Notes under the pieces: generated by a model
What the model was told of the DNA's origin: nothing
The model's input: the letters and a program-made list of their open reading frames with translations, nothing else
The model's database searches: none
Shown here: positions 10,035-19,592 of the stretch, piece after piece
Layout of the letters: each line of letters opens with the position of its first letter
How positions within the stretch are numbered: the stretch's first letter is position 1
IMG/VR virus record: IMGVR_UViG_3300031726_000433
Coordinates: 34,722-98,721 of that record
Direction: 5' to 3' (one strand)
From: a virus
Length of the DNA: 64,000 nucleotides
Made by a program: the position numbers and the translations under genes

Positions 10035-10688
10035 ATGGCTGGATTCTTAGATAGAAATACACGAATTGTAGACATGGTTCTCACAAACAATGGGAAACGT
10101 TTACTTTCTAAGGGAGCTCTTCATTTTTGCTATTGGTCTCCATTTGATGACGAAATAGAGTATTCTCCAATCATAGCTGAAAGTGCTTCATTGACTCCAG
10201 TACAACTTAGTTCGTCGATCTACCAGTCAATAGAAACAACTCCAATTAGAGAAGCGACAACTGGATATAGAAATTTCAATGGTTTAGGTGAAGATACAAC
10301 CAACGTAATTCGTCCTTTATTTACAATGGCACAAGGACAGAGAATTCTTCCAAGGACACTATTCCCAGATAATTCTGCGAGAACGATTAAAACAAAACAA
10401 AGGAAAGTACAAAGAGTTTACATCCAGAATGGAAAGAGAGAGAAGTTTCTAAATCCAATAGAACCAGTAGATCTTGGAATGGAAAGATATGCATCAACAG
10501 CTGTCACTCTTGACTTTTCATATTCGAAAGATAGTTTTCCAACTGATTTTCAACCAGATGGATTTCACATGAAGATTCTAAGAAGCGGATCTCAGGGATG
10601 GACAGAGATTAATCCAAAGCGTGATATGAGTAATGATCTTTCATATCACAATGATATAAGGATTTTCACAGGTCGTAAGGGACGTTAA
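10035..10688 (+). CDS. Hypothetical virion protein, paralogue of the gene at 18875
   Basis: The 217-aa product has no known domain that I recognise. Its first 45 residues (FLDRNTRIVDMVLTNNGKRL ... DDEIEY) align with those of the gene at 18875 (FQDNSGEIFIDAVLTDEGRERL ... DDEIDY), so the two share an N-terminal module, perhaps for docking to the same virion site. The ATG at 10035 has GGAGG at 10022-10026. The C terminus is basic. It sits at the head of a gene run with the FnIII-like proteins, so a linked structural role is likely. Confidence 0.65.
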   Translation: MAGFLDRNTRIVDMVLTNNGKRLLSKGALHFCYWSPFDDEIEYSPIIAESASLTPVQLSSSIYQSIETTPIREATTGYRNFNGLGEDTTNVIRPLFTMAQGQRILPRTLFPDNSARTIKTKQRKVQRVYIQNGKREKFLNPIEPVDLGMERYASTAVTLDFSYSKDSFPTDFQPDGFHMKILRSGSQGWTEINPKRDMSNDLSYHNDIRIFTGRKGR

Positions 10689-10690
10689 AC

Positions 10691-13600
10691 ATGCCTCTAT
10701 TTTTTGACAGAAGTTCTCCAGGCACGTCGGTGAACATAGACTCTGACGTCGCTAAACGTTCTAACACAACTTTCACTTCTGCTCGCAAATTCTCTGCTCC
10801 AAACTCTGAAGAACAAGAAACAAAAGGTTCTCAGGTAATATCGAATGACGAACATCTCATAGAACAAGCTGCTACTCTCAAGGGCGTAGCTATAGCGGCT
10901 GAACAGATTGCACTTGTTGCTCGTGGTAATCTAGCGACCGTTAGAGATCAGATAAACTCTACTCAGAGTTCTCAACAGCAGGATTCTAGATCAATTGCTC
11001 CAGCTGTCATGCAATCAGATGTCGCAAATACATCTGATGCTAATTCTAAAAATCTATTCGATTATCTCCAAACAAGAGTTCCTCTTCTTGAAACAAGTGC
11101 TATAGCAGATGACCTACATAAGAACATAACAGAGACTGTTTTCAAGAATAAGACAGATGTTCCTGCTCCATCTGCATTTAATCAGAATGTTCCACAACTT
11201 GTGAGTATCACAGTAGACATGGCAAAGAACAGAGGAACTGTAGATTGCTTCTTCTCTCACTTGAGATTCAATCTTCCACTTTCACAGGTCTGGAACAAGA
11301 ATGTAAAAGCTGTAAGAATATTCAGATCCACTATCCTAAATCCAACTCTTAAGAGAGGAACGATGCCAGTTCTAACGATGAGAGGAATGGAAAGACTATC
11401 AACTCTTAAGTCTAGATCTAGAGCAAAGGGTGGAGATCAACTCGGTCCAATGGAAATCAGATATAGAGAAGCCGGAGTTATGACAGCAACTTCTATACTC
11501 AATCCAATAGATCCGGCAACAAATGCAAGAATTTCTACCAACATGTATGATGGCGTTATAGGATCAAAAGATTCATCAACGACTCCAGCTTCAGATACTC
11601 AAAGCACACAGACAGATATATCATCATTTCTTGATGCTTCAAGATTTTCTGGAATAGATGCAGGTGTAGCTCAGAATCTAAATGTTCTTAGAAATATCAA
11701 AATGCAGGATCCATCATCTGCTCACCTTGATATACCTCAGCAATTCACCTTGAACACTGCAGAGGCCCGCCAGAAGGGACTTCTTAATACCGGCCAGGTA
11801 ACTAGCCTGGCTAGTGATATAACATCACAGATCGTCATCGACAAGAATAACACATCTGAGTTTAGAGAAATAGCATTTATGTCTTTGGACAAGTTGAAGT
11901 CAACAATAACTGGAGATGTTGTAGAATATGACTTTGTAGATGAATCTGTAGGATTTGGAAGAGGATACAGTTATTACATTGTTTCTATAGACCATAACAT
12001 GATGGAGAGTATAAGATCTCAGATTGTTGATGTTACTATCGAAGGGATAAGGGTACCGGAGCGTCCAAAGAGAGTGTTCTCGTATAAGGTAAACAATGCG
12101 ATTGCTCTAAACATACTCGTAGATGATCAACTTGTAGAAAAGTTTGAAATCCATAAAAGAGAAGCAGATTCATCTCTTATCAAAGATAATAGTTTGATAG
12201 TGAGAAATTTCTCTGATGTTAAGGGTTTTAATGTAAATGCAAGTATTGTGAAAAGAAGCTCCAACATGTTCATAAAGGCTGGAGAATGTCTAAACGGCTC
12301 TAAGGGATCCGGAGCAACATTCTACGATAGAGATACTATCACCGGTCGCAAGTACATGTATAGAGTGTATTCTGTTGACGTTTTTGGAAACAAGTCAGAA
12401 AGTCCATACGAAGTAGAAATGTTCTTGCAAGATTCCTCAAGACCAAATGAGTTGATTAAGCCAACACTGTCTGCTGAAATGGACGCAAAGACAGGAAAAT
12501 CAAGAATAGTATTCAAGTGCACAGATAAAAGAGTCAGAATGTTGTTCTTGGCCAGAAGAGATTTGACAGTTGGACAGAGCGCGTTTACAACACCAAGTCA
12601 GGTTAATATGATAAAGTTCGGTACTCCTAAGTCTGGCGAGGGTTCTAAACATTTTGAAGACATTGTGCTACGTGGCGAGAATAAAGACTATTCTTGGACA
12701 GGCATGTTTCAGAATTCGCTAGAAGAGACGACATTCATAGATAAGACAGTTTCGCTAGATCACATATATCAATACAGTATTTATGGTGTTGATGTCTTCG
12801 GCAATGAAACATCTCATGAAATTTCAAAACCTTTCATGATTATAAGAAGACCAATGATAAATGCTCCCGTGAACTTAACTGCTGAGGTCACACAGGGTCC
12901 AGGTTTTACTGTTGGTGGTGTGAGATTGGAATGGCAAGACGGTGACAATGATACTTCGTCAGAAGATAGATTGGGTAATAGAGCTTCGTTGGCTGACTCA
13001 TCAGTTAGAACGTTATACCAGATAGAGAGAAGAAAGGTTGGAGATGAACGTTGGGAAGAATTCCCAATGATAGAAAATAGGATTCTCTTCGATCCAGCTC
13101 CATCTGTTGGTATTCCTGGGAAAAAACGCACGTTCATCGACGAGCCAGGAGTGAACAGACCCAAGTTTAGGCCGACATACATAGAGACCAATCAGACATA
13201 TGTATATCGTGTAAAGGCTGTACAGACAGGATCGTACGTCAGCAATTACAGTAATTACGCTGAGGTATTTGCTGCCCTGAAAATCTCTGAACCAAAGAAT
13301 TTTAGAGTGAGAGCAAGTGACGTGAAGGTTAAACCATTCTACATCGTTCTTAATTGGGATACATCAAATGACTCTGGTGTGGTTGATAAGTGGGAAATAG
13401 AAAGAGCAGATGTCAATAACTTTGCTGCTGCAAGGTTGAATCTTAAAAATCCAAGTGACTTTCAAACGCTAAACTTTAAGACGTTTAGAACAGTTTTTAG
13501 AGAATCTAGCAGATTCCGCTCTCAGGGAATGGATGAGACACTAGTTGTAAGCAATCAAAAGGCAAAGGTGTTTAACCAAACAAATCTTCAAAGCATAGAC

Positions 13601-14050
13601 AAGAATGCTTTTACTGGAACACACCAGTTTCAAGACACTTCAATATCATTTGGAAATACGTACTTCTATAGAATAAGAGCTGTGGGAGTAGATGGAACGT
13701 TATCTGCATGGGTTTACAGAGGAATGAAAGTTGCTGAGCAACATACCGATAAGATGATAAGAGATATGTTGACACCAGATATCAAGAAGAGTTTGTCTGA
13801 TAACAAGATTCCTATGATTGTTCCTGGAATTGGCGGAAGAAGCAGAGCTGAAACGAGTCTATCATTGCAACCTCAGTTCTCTAAGCCAGCAGACATTGCA
13901 CAGGTTAGAGTTGGTGTACCTCCTCCAGTTCAGTTAACTGTACAAAATCCATCTACTCTAGCTACTTATAATTTACAGACAGTGTCTGTGAAGCCAACTG
14001 TACCGAGTTCAACAACAGTAAGAGCTCAGCTTCTAGGTCTAGGAAAGTAA
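10691..14050 (+). CDS. Large virion protein with several fibronectin-III-like domains, 1119 aa
   Basis: ATG at 10691, two bases after the previous stop. The N-terminal 200 residues are Gln, Ser and Asn-rich and probably helical. From about residue 450 onward at least four fibronectin-III-like domains can be seen by the recurrent 'Y-x-Y-R-V/I-x-A/S-V' strand G/F pattern: YMYRVYSVDVFGNKS, YQYSIYGVDVFGNET, YVYRVKAVQTGSY and YFYRIRAVGVDGT, each preceded by a W- or I-containing strand (VLNWDTSNDSG, VRLEWQDGD). FnIII arrays act as spacers or adhesive modules in phage tails. Domain type is inferred by eye. Neighbours at 14053 and 16353 carry the same kind of domain. Confidence 0.7.
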   Translation: MPLFFDRSSPGTSVNIDSDVAKRSNTTFTSARKFSAPNSEEQETKGSQVISNDEHLIEQAATLKGVAIAAEQIALVARGNLATVRDQINSTQSSQQQDSRSIAPAVMQSDVANTSDANSKNLFDYLQTRVPLLETSAIADDLHKNITETVFKNKTDVPAPSAFNQNVPQLVSITVDMAKNRGTVDCFFSHLRFNLPLSQVWNKNVKAVRIFRSTILNPTLKRGTMPVLTMRGMERLSTLKSRSRAKGGDQLGPMEIRYREAGVMTATSILNPIDPATNARISTNMYDGVIGSKDSSTTPASDTQSTQTDISSFLDASRFSGIDAGVAQNLNVLRNIKMQDPSSAHLDIPQQFTLNTAEARQKGLLNTGQVTSLASDITSQIVIDKNNTSEFREIAFMSLDKLKSTITGDVVEYDFVDESVGFGRGYSYYIVSIDHNMMESIRSQIVDVTIEGIRVPERPKRVFSYKVNNAIALNILVDDQLVEKFEIHKREADSSLIKDNSLIVRNFSDVKGFNVNASIVKRSSNMFIKAGECLNGSKGSGATFYDRDTITGRKYMYRVYSVDVFGNKSESPYEVEMFLQDSSRPNELIKPTLSAEMDAKTGKSRIVFKCTDKRVRMLFLARRDLTVGQSAFTTPSQVNMIKFGTPKSGEGSKHFEDIVLRGENKDYSWTGMFQNSLEETTFIDKTVSLDHIYQYSIYGVDVFGNETSHEISKPFMIIRRPMINAPVNLTAEVTQGPGFTVGGVRLEWQDGDNDTSSEDRLGNRASLADSSVRTLYQIERRKVGDERWEEFPMIENRILFDPAPSVGIPGKKRTFIDEPGVNRPKFRPTYIETNQTYVYRVKAVQTGSYVSNYSNYAEVFAALKISEPKNFRVRASDVKVKPFYIVLNWDTSNDSGVVDKWEIERADVNNFAAARLNLKNPSDFQTLNFKTFRTVFRESSRFRSQGMDETLVVSNQKAKVFNQTNLQSIDKNAFTGTHQFQDTSISFGNTYFYRIRAVGVDGTLSAWVYRGMKVAEQHTDKMIRDMLTPDIKKSLSDNKIPMIVPGIGGRSRAETSLSLQPQFSKPADIAQVRVGVPPPVQLTVQNPSTLATYNLQTVSVKPTVPSSTTVRAQLLGLGK

Positions 14051-14052
14051 AA

Positions 14053-16356
14053 ATGCCAATTCCTGTAAACGAAATATCTGACATATTCCACCCTCAACCA
14101 AGTATTTCTCAAGCATTAACTCCATCTTCAAATGGTCCAGCTACAGATTTGCTCGGTCACAACAGTGGTCCATATGGTATTTCATCTCTAGTTGATCAAG
14201 TAACAGACATAGCATATCCAACAACGAATGGAAGAGAAACAAATGGTGCAGACATCAACGCTGCAATAGACATCATCGATTGTCTAAACAGACCACCACC
14301 CCAGATCACAGCAATTTATATGTCAATAATAGAAAGAGTATCTTCTATGCTTGGATTTAAGGCTGTAGATGCATCGTCAATGAGAACTACTGGTGCAAGA
14401 CCAGCTTGGACTCAATCACAATTTCCAGAACACCTGAACACAAATAGCAATACAAGTTTGATAAATCCACAAATCATAGGTGATATGCCTGATTCACAGG
14501 ATAAGCTTAGAAATCAAGTCAATAAATCAAGAAATGACATCTACGCTGTTATCAACAAGGTTAACTCATTTATCGCTAGAGCAAAGAACGCTGGATTTGT
14601 TCCTCCTGAGAATCCATTTGCTTTAGCAATGTCGTTCAATGTTGGGCGCATAGGATTTACAAGAGTTACTCCTCCACCTAACATTGCATCCAAAATAGTT
14701 GGAAATATAAAGTCGTATATCACACTACTAGATGCTGAGAGTTCAGGTAAACTAAACTTAGATACAAATGTGAACTTGGCTGCACAACTATCTTCGGCAA
14801 CTCTCTCACTTGATGGATTTGGAGGCTCTGGTAATACTTCCGTAGATCTTGCTAAGTTGCTACCAGACGCAGATGAGGTAAAAGCTCAAAAGGCATTTGA
14901 GTCTCTTTCTGTATTTGATTTTACAAAGAGAATTCCAAAGTTGATTTTCACATCCTTTTACGCGCCAGATGGAACACCAAAGGGTGTAATAATTGGTTGG
15001 AAGAAAGTCCAGGATGCATCTGGATACGTAATAAAGAGAAAGAATATATTCGACGGAACTGAAGTAACATATACGGTAGATAACGATCATGCGAAGGAAG
15101 ATACGGGAAGACTCAGGGAATATGTGAAGGCGTGGGTTCTATCTTTCTATGACAATATGAACCACGATCTAGTGTACACGTTCTTGGATTCAGATGTTCC
15201 TCCACATGGATATTACTACTATACTTTGAAGGCGTATCAACTACAGAACAACATTCCAGGTTCGTTATTTTCTACTGAGACATCTCCTGTATTCCTATCA
15301 TCTATTCAAAAGGAAAGCATGAGAAAGCAGATTGAGCAACTTGATCCAGGTGCAGGACCTGACACAATAAGTCCATACCCAATTCTTTCTCACGTGTTAT
15401 TCGGTGATAGTAAATTTGACTGGATTCTTGCTGCAATTAATGTTAGAAGTTCTATCAACAGGGGAGATCCGAGGTCGACAACAAGAAAGTATTCGTATCT
15501 ATCAGCACAGTTGGATTTCTTGTTTTCGCAATCAGATAACGGTTTGTTGATTGCTCCGAAGGGAAAAGACGTCTCTAAGGTGATGAACAACATAGAGACA
15601 TCCATATCAAAATTTGGAGTGAATCAGGTGTTGAAGGACGTGCTACAGGAGACTGGTGCTCTCTATCACTTCGACGGCAAGGACGCGAATGACAGTACTA
15701 TTTTCAGTAGTGTTGATTCTGGTAACTCACAGGATAATGGATTGATATCGATAGTGGCAGCATCAATAGATCCAGAAACAGCAACAATGAATCTTAAAAC
15801 TCTCTCAACAAACTTACCACTTCTTTTGTCTGGTGAATTCGTAAGTATCAAGGAGTCTCTAAAATCTGACGGGAGAAAATCATCAATTACATCTGTCCCA
15901 GCAGAGATAGAGTTTCCAAAAGAATTTGATAACACCACACAGACAAATGCAGAAGACGAAATACAGTATTTACAGAAGCTTGGCAATCTTGCAGATGGAG
16001 TCATTGATCTAACTACAGCTAATGGTATAGCTTCATTCATGAGAACTGTCAGAATATTCTCCGACATCGGTCCAGGAAGAGGTGCTCCGATTGCATCCAC
16101 TCCACAAGTTGTTGTTCCAGATCCAGCAACTCCAATGACAATGCCATACGCAAACAACGGTCCGATACAGCCATTTACTCCTCCACCACTACAAGCAACA
16201 ACACAGACTCAAGTAACACAGGAACCATTCAACGAAGGACCTGGCACATCTAATTCAGTTCCTCAAACGACAGGCACAGACCCGACTGTCGGAGATGGAA
16301 GAAATGGTGGAAAGAAACCAAATAAGCCAGGTGGAAATAACGGGAGTGCATTATGA
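14053..16356 (+). CDS. Virion protein with one FnIII-like domain and Pro/Gly-rich tail, 767 aa
   Basis: ATG at 14053, two bases after the previous stop. Residues about 290-425 resemble a fibronectin-III domain (GVIIGWKKVQDASGYVIKRK, then GYYYYTLKAYQLQNN). The last 100 residues are low-complexity, rich in Pro, Thr, Gln and Gly, and end in a Lys/Gly-rich stretch, which is probably disordered. No enzyme motif is visible. It shares its domain type and tight spacing with the genes on either side, so the three are probably parts of one assembly in the tail or baseplate. Confidence 0.65.
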   Translation: MPIPVNEISDIFHPQPSISQALTPSSNGPATDLLGHNSGPYGISSLVDQVTDIAYPTTNGRETNGADINAAIDIIDCLNRPPPQITAIYMSIIERVSSMLGFKAVDASSMRTTGARPAWTQSQFPEHLNTNSNTSLINPQIIGDMPDSQDKLRNQVNKSRNDIYAVINKVNSFIARAKNAGFVPPENPFALAMSFNVGRIGFTRVTPPPNIASKIVGNIKSYITLLDAESSGKLNLDTNVNLAAQLSSATLSLDGFGGSGNTSVDLAKLLPDADEVKAQKAFESLSVFDFTKRIPKLIFTSFYAPDGTPKGVIIGWKKVQDASGYVIKRKNIFDGTEVTYTVDNDHAKEDTGRLREYVKAWVLSFYDNMNHDLVYTFLDSDVPPHGYYYYTLKAYQLQNNIPGSLFSTETSPVFLSSIQKESMRKQIEQLDPGAGPDTISPYPILSHVLFGDSKFDWILAAINVRSSINRGDPRSTTRKYSYLSAQLDFLFSQSDNGLLIAPKGKDVSKVMNNIETSISKFGVNQVLKDVLQETGALYHFDGKDANDSTIFSSVDSGNSQDNGLISIVAASIDPETATMNLKTLSTNLPLLLSGEFVSIKESLKSDGRKSSITSVPAEIEFPKEFDNTTQTNAEDEIQYLQKLGNLADGVIDLTTANGIASFMRTVRIFSDIGPGRGAPIASTPQVVVPDPATPMTMPYANNGPIQPFTPPPLQATTQTQVTQEPFNEGPGTSNSVPQTTGTDPTVGDGRNGGKKPNKPGGNNGSAL

Positions 16357-18812
16357 TTAAGCTATTTGGTAAAGGACTCGGGCTGCTCGATCATCCATTT
16401 GATATCTCTAGCCCTGTAAAGATAAGTTCAACTGGATTACCGGGAAGAATAATAAGCGATACAAGTTCCAAGACTGATTCAACAAAAAGCAGTCTCAATA
16501 TAGATGGGTTATATTCTCATGTTCAAGTTCCAAATTCTGATCTGAGAAAAAATAAAGACGAAACAACGATAGCTAGACAAATCATAGACCACGGAATCAA
16601 ACCTCAGGTCTTTTCAGCTGAATCTGGTAGAGCTCCATTCGAGACCTTGTTTCATGATTTCAATCTTGAAGCTTACCCGTTCTATAATTTTTGGGCTCCT
16701 GATGAACTTACAAATGAAAATGATGTTAGAGGAGATAGAAAGCTTGAAGATCTGCCTCGATTTATCAAAGTCATATGGAATATAGCTCCTGATTTGAAGG
16801 ATCCTGAAGAAAAAGCTAAACCAAAAACAGTTGATAGTCGTCATATCAATCCTGTGATATTTTCTAGAGAATTAGAAAGACCAGTTACACACACGACCAG
16901 AGGGATCACGTTCACTCCAGATCACTTGCAGATCACTGGCTTTAGTTCCATAAAGTCAATGATAGCAAATGGTCATATGTCACCTGGTGTGCTCGAGACC
17001 ATTGTTGAGATGCCACTACACAACACAGGTGTCGAATCCAGTAGAGCTCATGCTGGAACAGATCCAATAAACATGGTCGATGAAGATGCATTCTTGACGG
17101 ACACTGGGATGAATGGAATTTCAATTCACGAACTCCAGGGACAGATAAGCCAAGTAACAAATGGAATCGCCAGCATGAATTCTATAGCTTCTGATGGCGT
17201 GTCTTCAAATATGACGCAGGTCAAGGAAACTTTAGTCGACGGAAAGACGATGATATCAAAGTCAATTCAGAGAGGAGGGTTCGCACAAATATCAAGTATT
17301 CATCCCTCATCTCCAACGTTGAGTTTGCAGTCAAGAACAGCAACACCAGCAAGACCGGCAATTTCAGATCCAGTTGTCGACATGACACAAAGGATATCTC
17401 AACCAGAACAAGTAACTGATGTACAATCAACAGCTCAGGTAAAAGTTAAGTTCTTTAATCCAGCAATCGGTGGACTAATTTCTAAGGACAAGGTTAACTT
17501 CATGAGTGAACCACATCATGTAGAGACGTTGTCGGCTATAGCGCCTTCACTTCACAGTCTTGAAGTTCTTTCTCGCACTGATATATTTGAGAAGCCAAGA
17601 CACATTACAATCCCTTCTCTTCCTTCTCCAAAGCTTAAGCCACTTGAATACACTGGATATATTATTGAAAAGTATAAGAGACAAAAGTCTGGAGCATTTA
17701 CAAAGGTTGAAGAGATTGATATACCAAGCAGAGAAGTAAATTTGTATATTGACACAAAGATTTTGTACGGAGAAGTGTACAGATACAGAATAAAGGCTGT
17801 GTTAAGGTGGACGAGACCTGGACACTGGGGAATTGATGGACCAGATCCACTTACGCAAACAACATTTGGTTCACACACTGCTAATTTCAGCGACCACAAG
17901 AGTTCATACTTCGTAAGTGAGTGGAGTCATAAATGGGCATATGGTACATGCATCGATGATCAGCCACCTGGTCCTCCTGATGAACTAACTGTAAGACCAG
18001 AGTCTCACAAGAAGAGAATTGTTGTAACGTTCAAGTTGCCAGAGAATAGCCAGAAAGATATTCTAAAGATGAGACTGTTCAGAAAGTTCCAAGATGAAAA
18101 TGGAAGAGATATATCTCACTGGCAACAAATAAAGGAATCGTGGTCGTCAGATAAGAACGTCGACTTTGCTCCAAACAATGTTATCTTCTTCGATGAAGAT
18201 GTAGAGTTCTTCCAGAAACATAAGACAAAGCACGTATATGCAGCTCAATGCATTTCTAGACACGGAGAAGATTCTGTTCTTTCAGAACAGCTTGCAACTC
18301 GTTTGAATGAAGAGTATTTCACAAGAGGTGAGTTTCCAGTTGACTTTGTCTCATCTGCTGGTGTTCGCTTAGACTACTATGGTGCGTTCGGAACTATTCC
18401 GAACAGAGTGACAAAGACAGAAGTGGTTGTTTCGCCTGCTCCAACGAGGAATGGAAAACCTCCAGGAATCACATCTTTAGTAATTGCTGGAAGAAATACG
18501 ATAGGAAATGCAAGTTTGAGTGATGCGAACTACCTCTGCAGGGTTCAATCTCTAGATACTGGCGAATCTATAGACATTCCAATCAATCTTTCTATTTTGA
18601 GCATGCAACCAAGGCAAACTGTGTCTAAGTTCGACTTCTTTATTCCACAACATTCAATTTCTAATAAGAATTCCAATAACTTTGATAGCGAGAGTGACGC
18701 AAGACTCAATGAAGAGCTCAAGAAACTTCAAGATGCAGCTCTCGTAGATGATAGAGACGAGGAAAATGAAGTACTTGTCTATGATAGATCTTCACCTGGT
18801 GAGAGATGGTGA
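16353..18812 (+). CDS. Virion protein with two FnIII-like domains, 819 aa
   Basis: The ATG at 16353 overlaps the upstream TGA (ATGA), implying translational coupling. Two FnIII-like domains sit at about residues 425-525 (YTGYIIEKYKRQ, YRYRIKAVLRWTRP) and about 530-645 (PPDELTVRPESHKKRIVVTF, HVYAAQCISRHGEDS). The first 400 residues are low in order-promoting motifs. The C terminus is acidic with mixed charge (RDEENEVLVYDRS). No catalytic motif is seen. It is the third of three adjacent FnIII-type structural genes, and a joint structural role is inferred. Confidence 0.65.
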   Translation: MIKLFGKGLGLLDHPFDISSPVKISSTGLPGRIISDTSSKTDSTKSSLNIDGLYSHVQVPNSDLRKNKDETTIARQIIDHGIKPQVFSAESGRAPFETLFHDFNLEAYPFYNFWAPDELTNENDVRGDRKLEDLPRFIKVIWNIAPDLKDPEEKAKPKTVDSRHINPVIFSRELERPVTHTTRGITFTPDHLQITGFSSIKSMIANGHMSPGVLETIVEMPLHNTGVESSRAHAGTDPINMVDEDAFLTDTGMNGISIHELQGQISQVTNGIASMNSIASDGVSSNMTQVKETLVDGKTMISKSIQRGGFAQISSIHPSSPTLSLQSRTATPARPAISDPVVDMTQRISQPEQVTDVQSTAQVKVKFFNPAIGGLISKDKVNFMSEPHHVETLSAIAPSLHSLEVLSRTDIFEKPRHITIPSLPSPKLKPLEYTGYIIEKYKRQKSGAFTKVEEIDIPSREVNLYIDTKILYGEVYRYRIKAVLRWTRPGHWGIDGPDPLTQTTFGSHTANFSDHKSSYFVSEWSHKWAYGTCIDDQPPGPPDELTVRPESHKKRIVVTFKLPENSQKDILKMRLFRKFQDENGRDISHWQQIKESWSSDKNVDFAPNNVIFFDEDVEFFQKHKTKHVYAAQCISRHGEDSVLSEQLATRLNEEYFTRGEFPVDFVSSAGVRLDYYGAFGTIPNRVTKTEVVVSPAPTRNGKPPGITSLVIAGRNTIGNASLSDANYLCRVQSLDTGESIDIPINLSILSMQPRQTVSKFDFFIPQHSISNKNSNNFDSESDARLNEELKKLQDAALVDDRDEENEVLVYDRSSPGERW

Positions 18813-18816
18813 TGAG

Positions 18817-18850
18817 TTTTAGAAGCTAAATCTGAGATAGATTACTATCT
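18817..18850 (+). promoter_or_regulatory. Promoter-like TTTTAGAAG and small hairpin before the gene at 18875
   Basis: TTTTAGAAG (18817-18825) resembles the downstream half of the recurrent motif but lacks the CTA core. A perfect 6-bp hairpin AGATAG, ATTA, CTATCT follows at 18835-18850, with the ribosome site GAGGAG about 10 bases further on. It could be a weak promoter with a structured leader. Evidence is slight. Confidence 0.25.
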
Positions 18851-18874
18851 ATCTACAGTGAGGAGAATAACGAC

Positions 18875-19591
18875 ATGGGCTTTCAGGACAACTCGGGCGA
18901 AATTTTCATAGACGCCGTTCTAACAGATGAAGGACGTGAACGTCTGGCAAGAAACGATGGAAGTTTCTCCATTGTTCGTTTTAGATTGGGCGACGATGAG
19001 ATAGATTACAGATTCTGGAATGAATTGACAGGATCTGACTCTAAGGATAGAAAGATTCTCGATACTCCAGTCTTTGAAGCCTTCACGAATGAAGTCGTTG
19101 CTCTTCGTTTCCCACTGGTAACTGTGAGAAATGCAAGACTCCAGTTCCTTCCAACAATGACAGCCAAGCCAGATTCTGTAACATTGAAGGAACAGAATGA
19201 CTCAGTTGGCGGCGGAACAGACGTCACGGTAAGTCAAGAGATTGCAAGGTCACAGACTATCCTCCCATCAGAGATTATCGATGTCAACTACTCGGTTGAA
19301 GTTGACAACGATCTAATCTTTATTTCTGGAGAGACTCCAATCGCTATCACTCCATTTGGAACTGCGAGATATGTTATCCCAGCCGCTGCAGGAAGACAAA
19401 CATCTGCTGGTGGAACTGAATGCAAGTTCAATGTTAGAGTCCAGACACTCACAACTGAAGCTTTCGACACTCTCGTTGGTGCCAATGTAACTAGGCCAAG
19501 AACAATAGACACAACGATCGTCGTAACCGGTCAACAGTCTGGCATGAATGTCCAGATTCCGGTCTCAATAGTAGAATTTGCAACAACCTAA
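18875..19591 (+). CDS. Hypothetical virion protein, paralogue of the gene at 10035
   Basis: The 238-aa product shares the N-terminal module IFIDAVLTDEGRERLARN ... FRLGDDEIDY with the gene at 10035, but the remainder differs and is beta-rich (valine, threonine, isoleucine). The ATG at 18875 has a strong GAGGAG site at 18860-18865. The shared N terminus suggests that both attach to the same partner, with different distal parts. A tail or fibre accessory role is inferred. Its stop is one base away from the ATG of the following homing endonuclease. Confidence 0.65.
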   Translation: MGFQDNSGEIFIDAVLTDEGRERLARNDGSFSIVRFRLGDDEIDYRFWNELTGSDSKDRKILDTPVFEAFTNEVVALRFPLVTVRNARLQFLPTMTAKPDSVTLKEQNDSVGGGTDVTVSQEIARSQTILPSEIIDVNYSVEVDNDLIFISGETPIAITPFGTARYVIPAAAGRQTSAGGTECKFNVRVQTLTTEAFDTLVGANVTRPRTIDTTIVVTGQQSGMNVQIPVSIVEFATT

Positions 19592-19592
19592 T

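Noticed and set aside
15666-16157. 163-codon open frame on the minus strand
   Set aside because: Antisense to a clear plus-strand virion gene, no ribosome site, no recognisable domain; a shadow of biased codon use.
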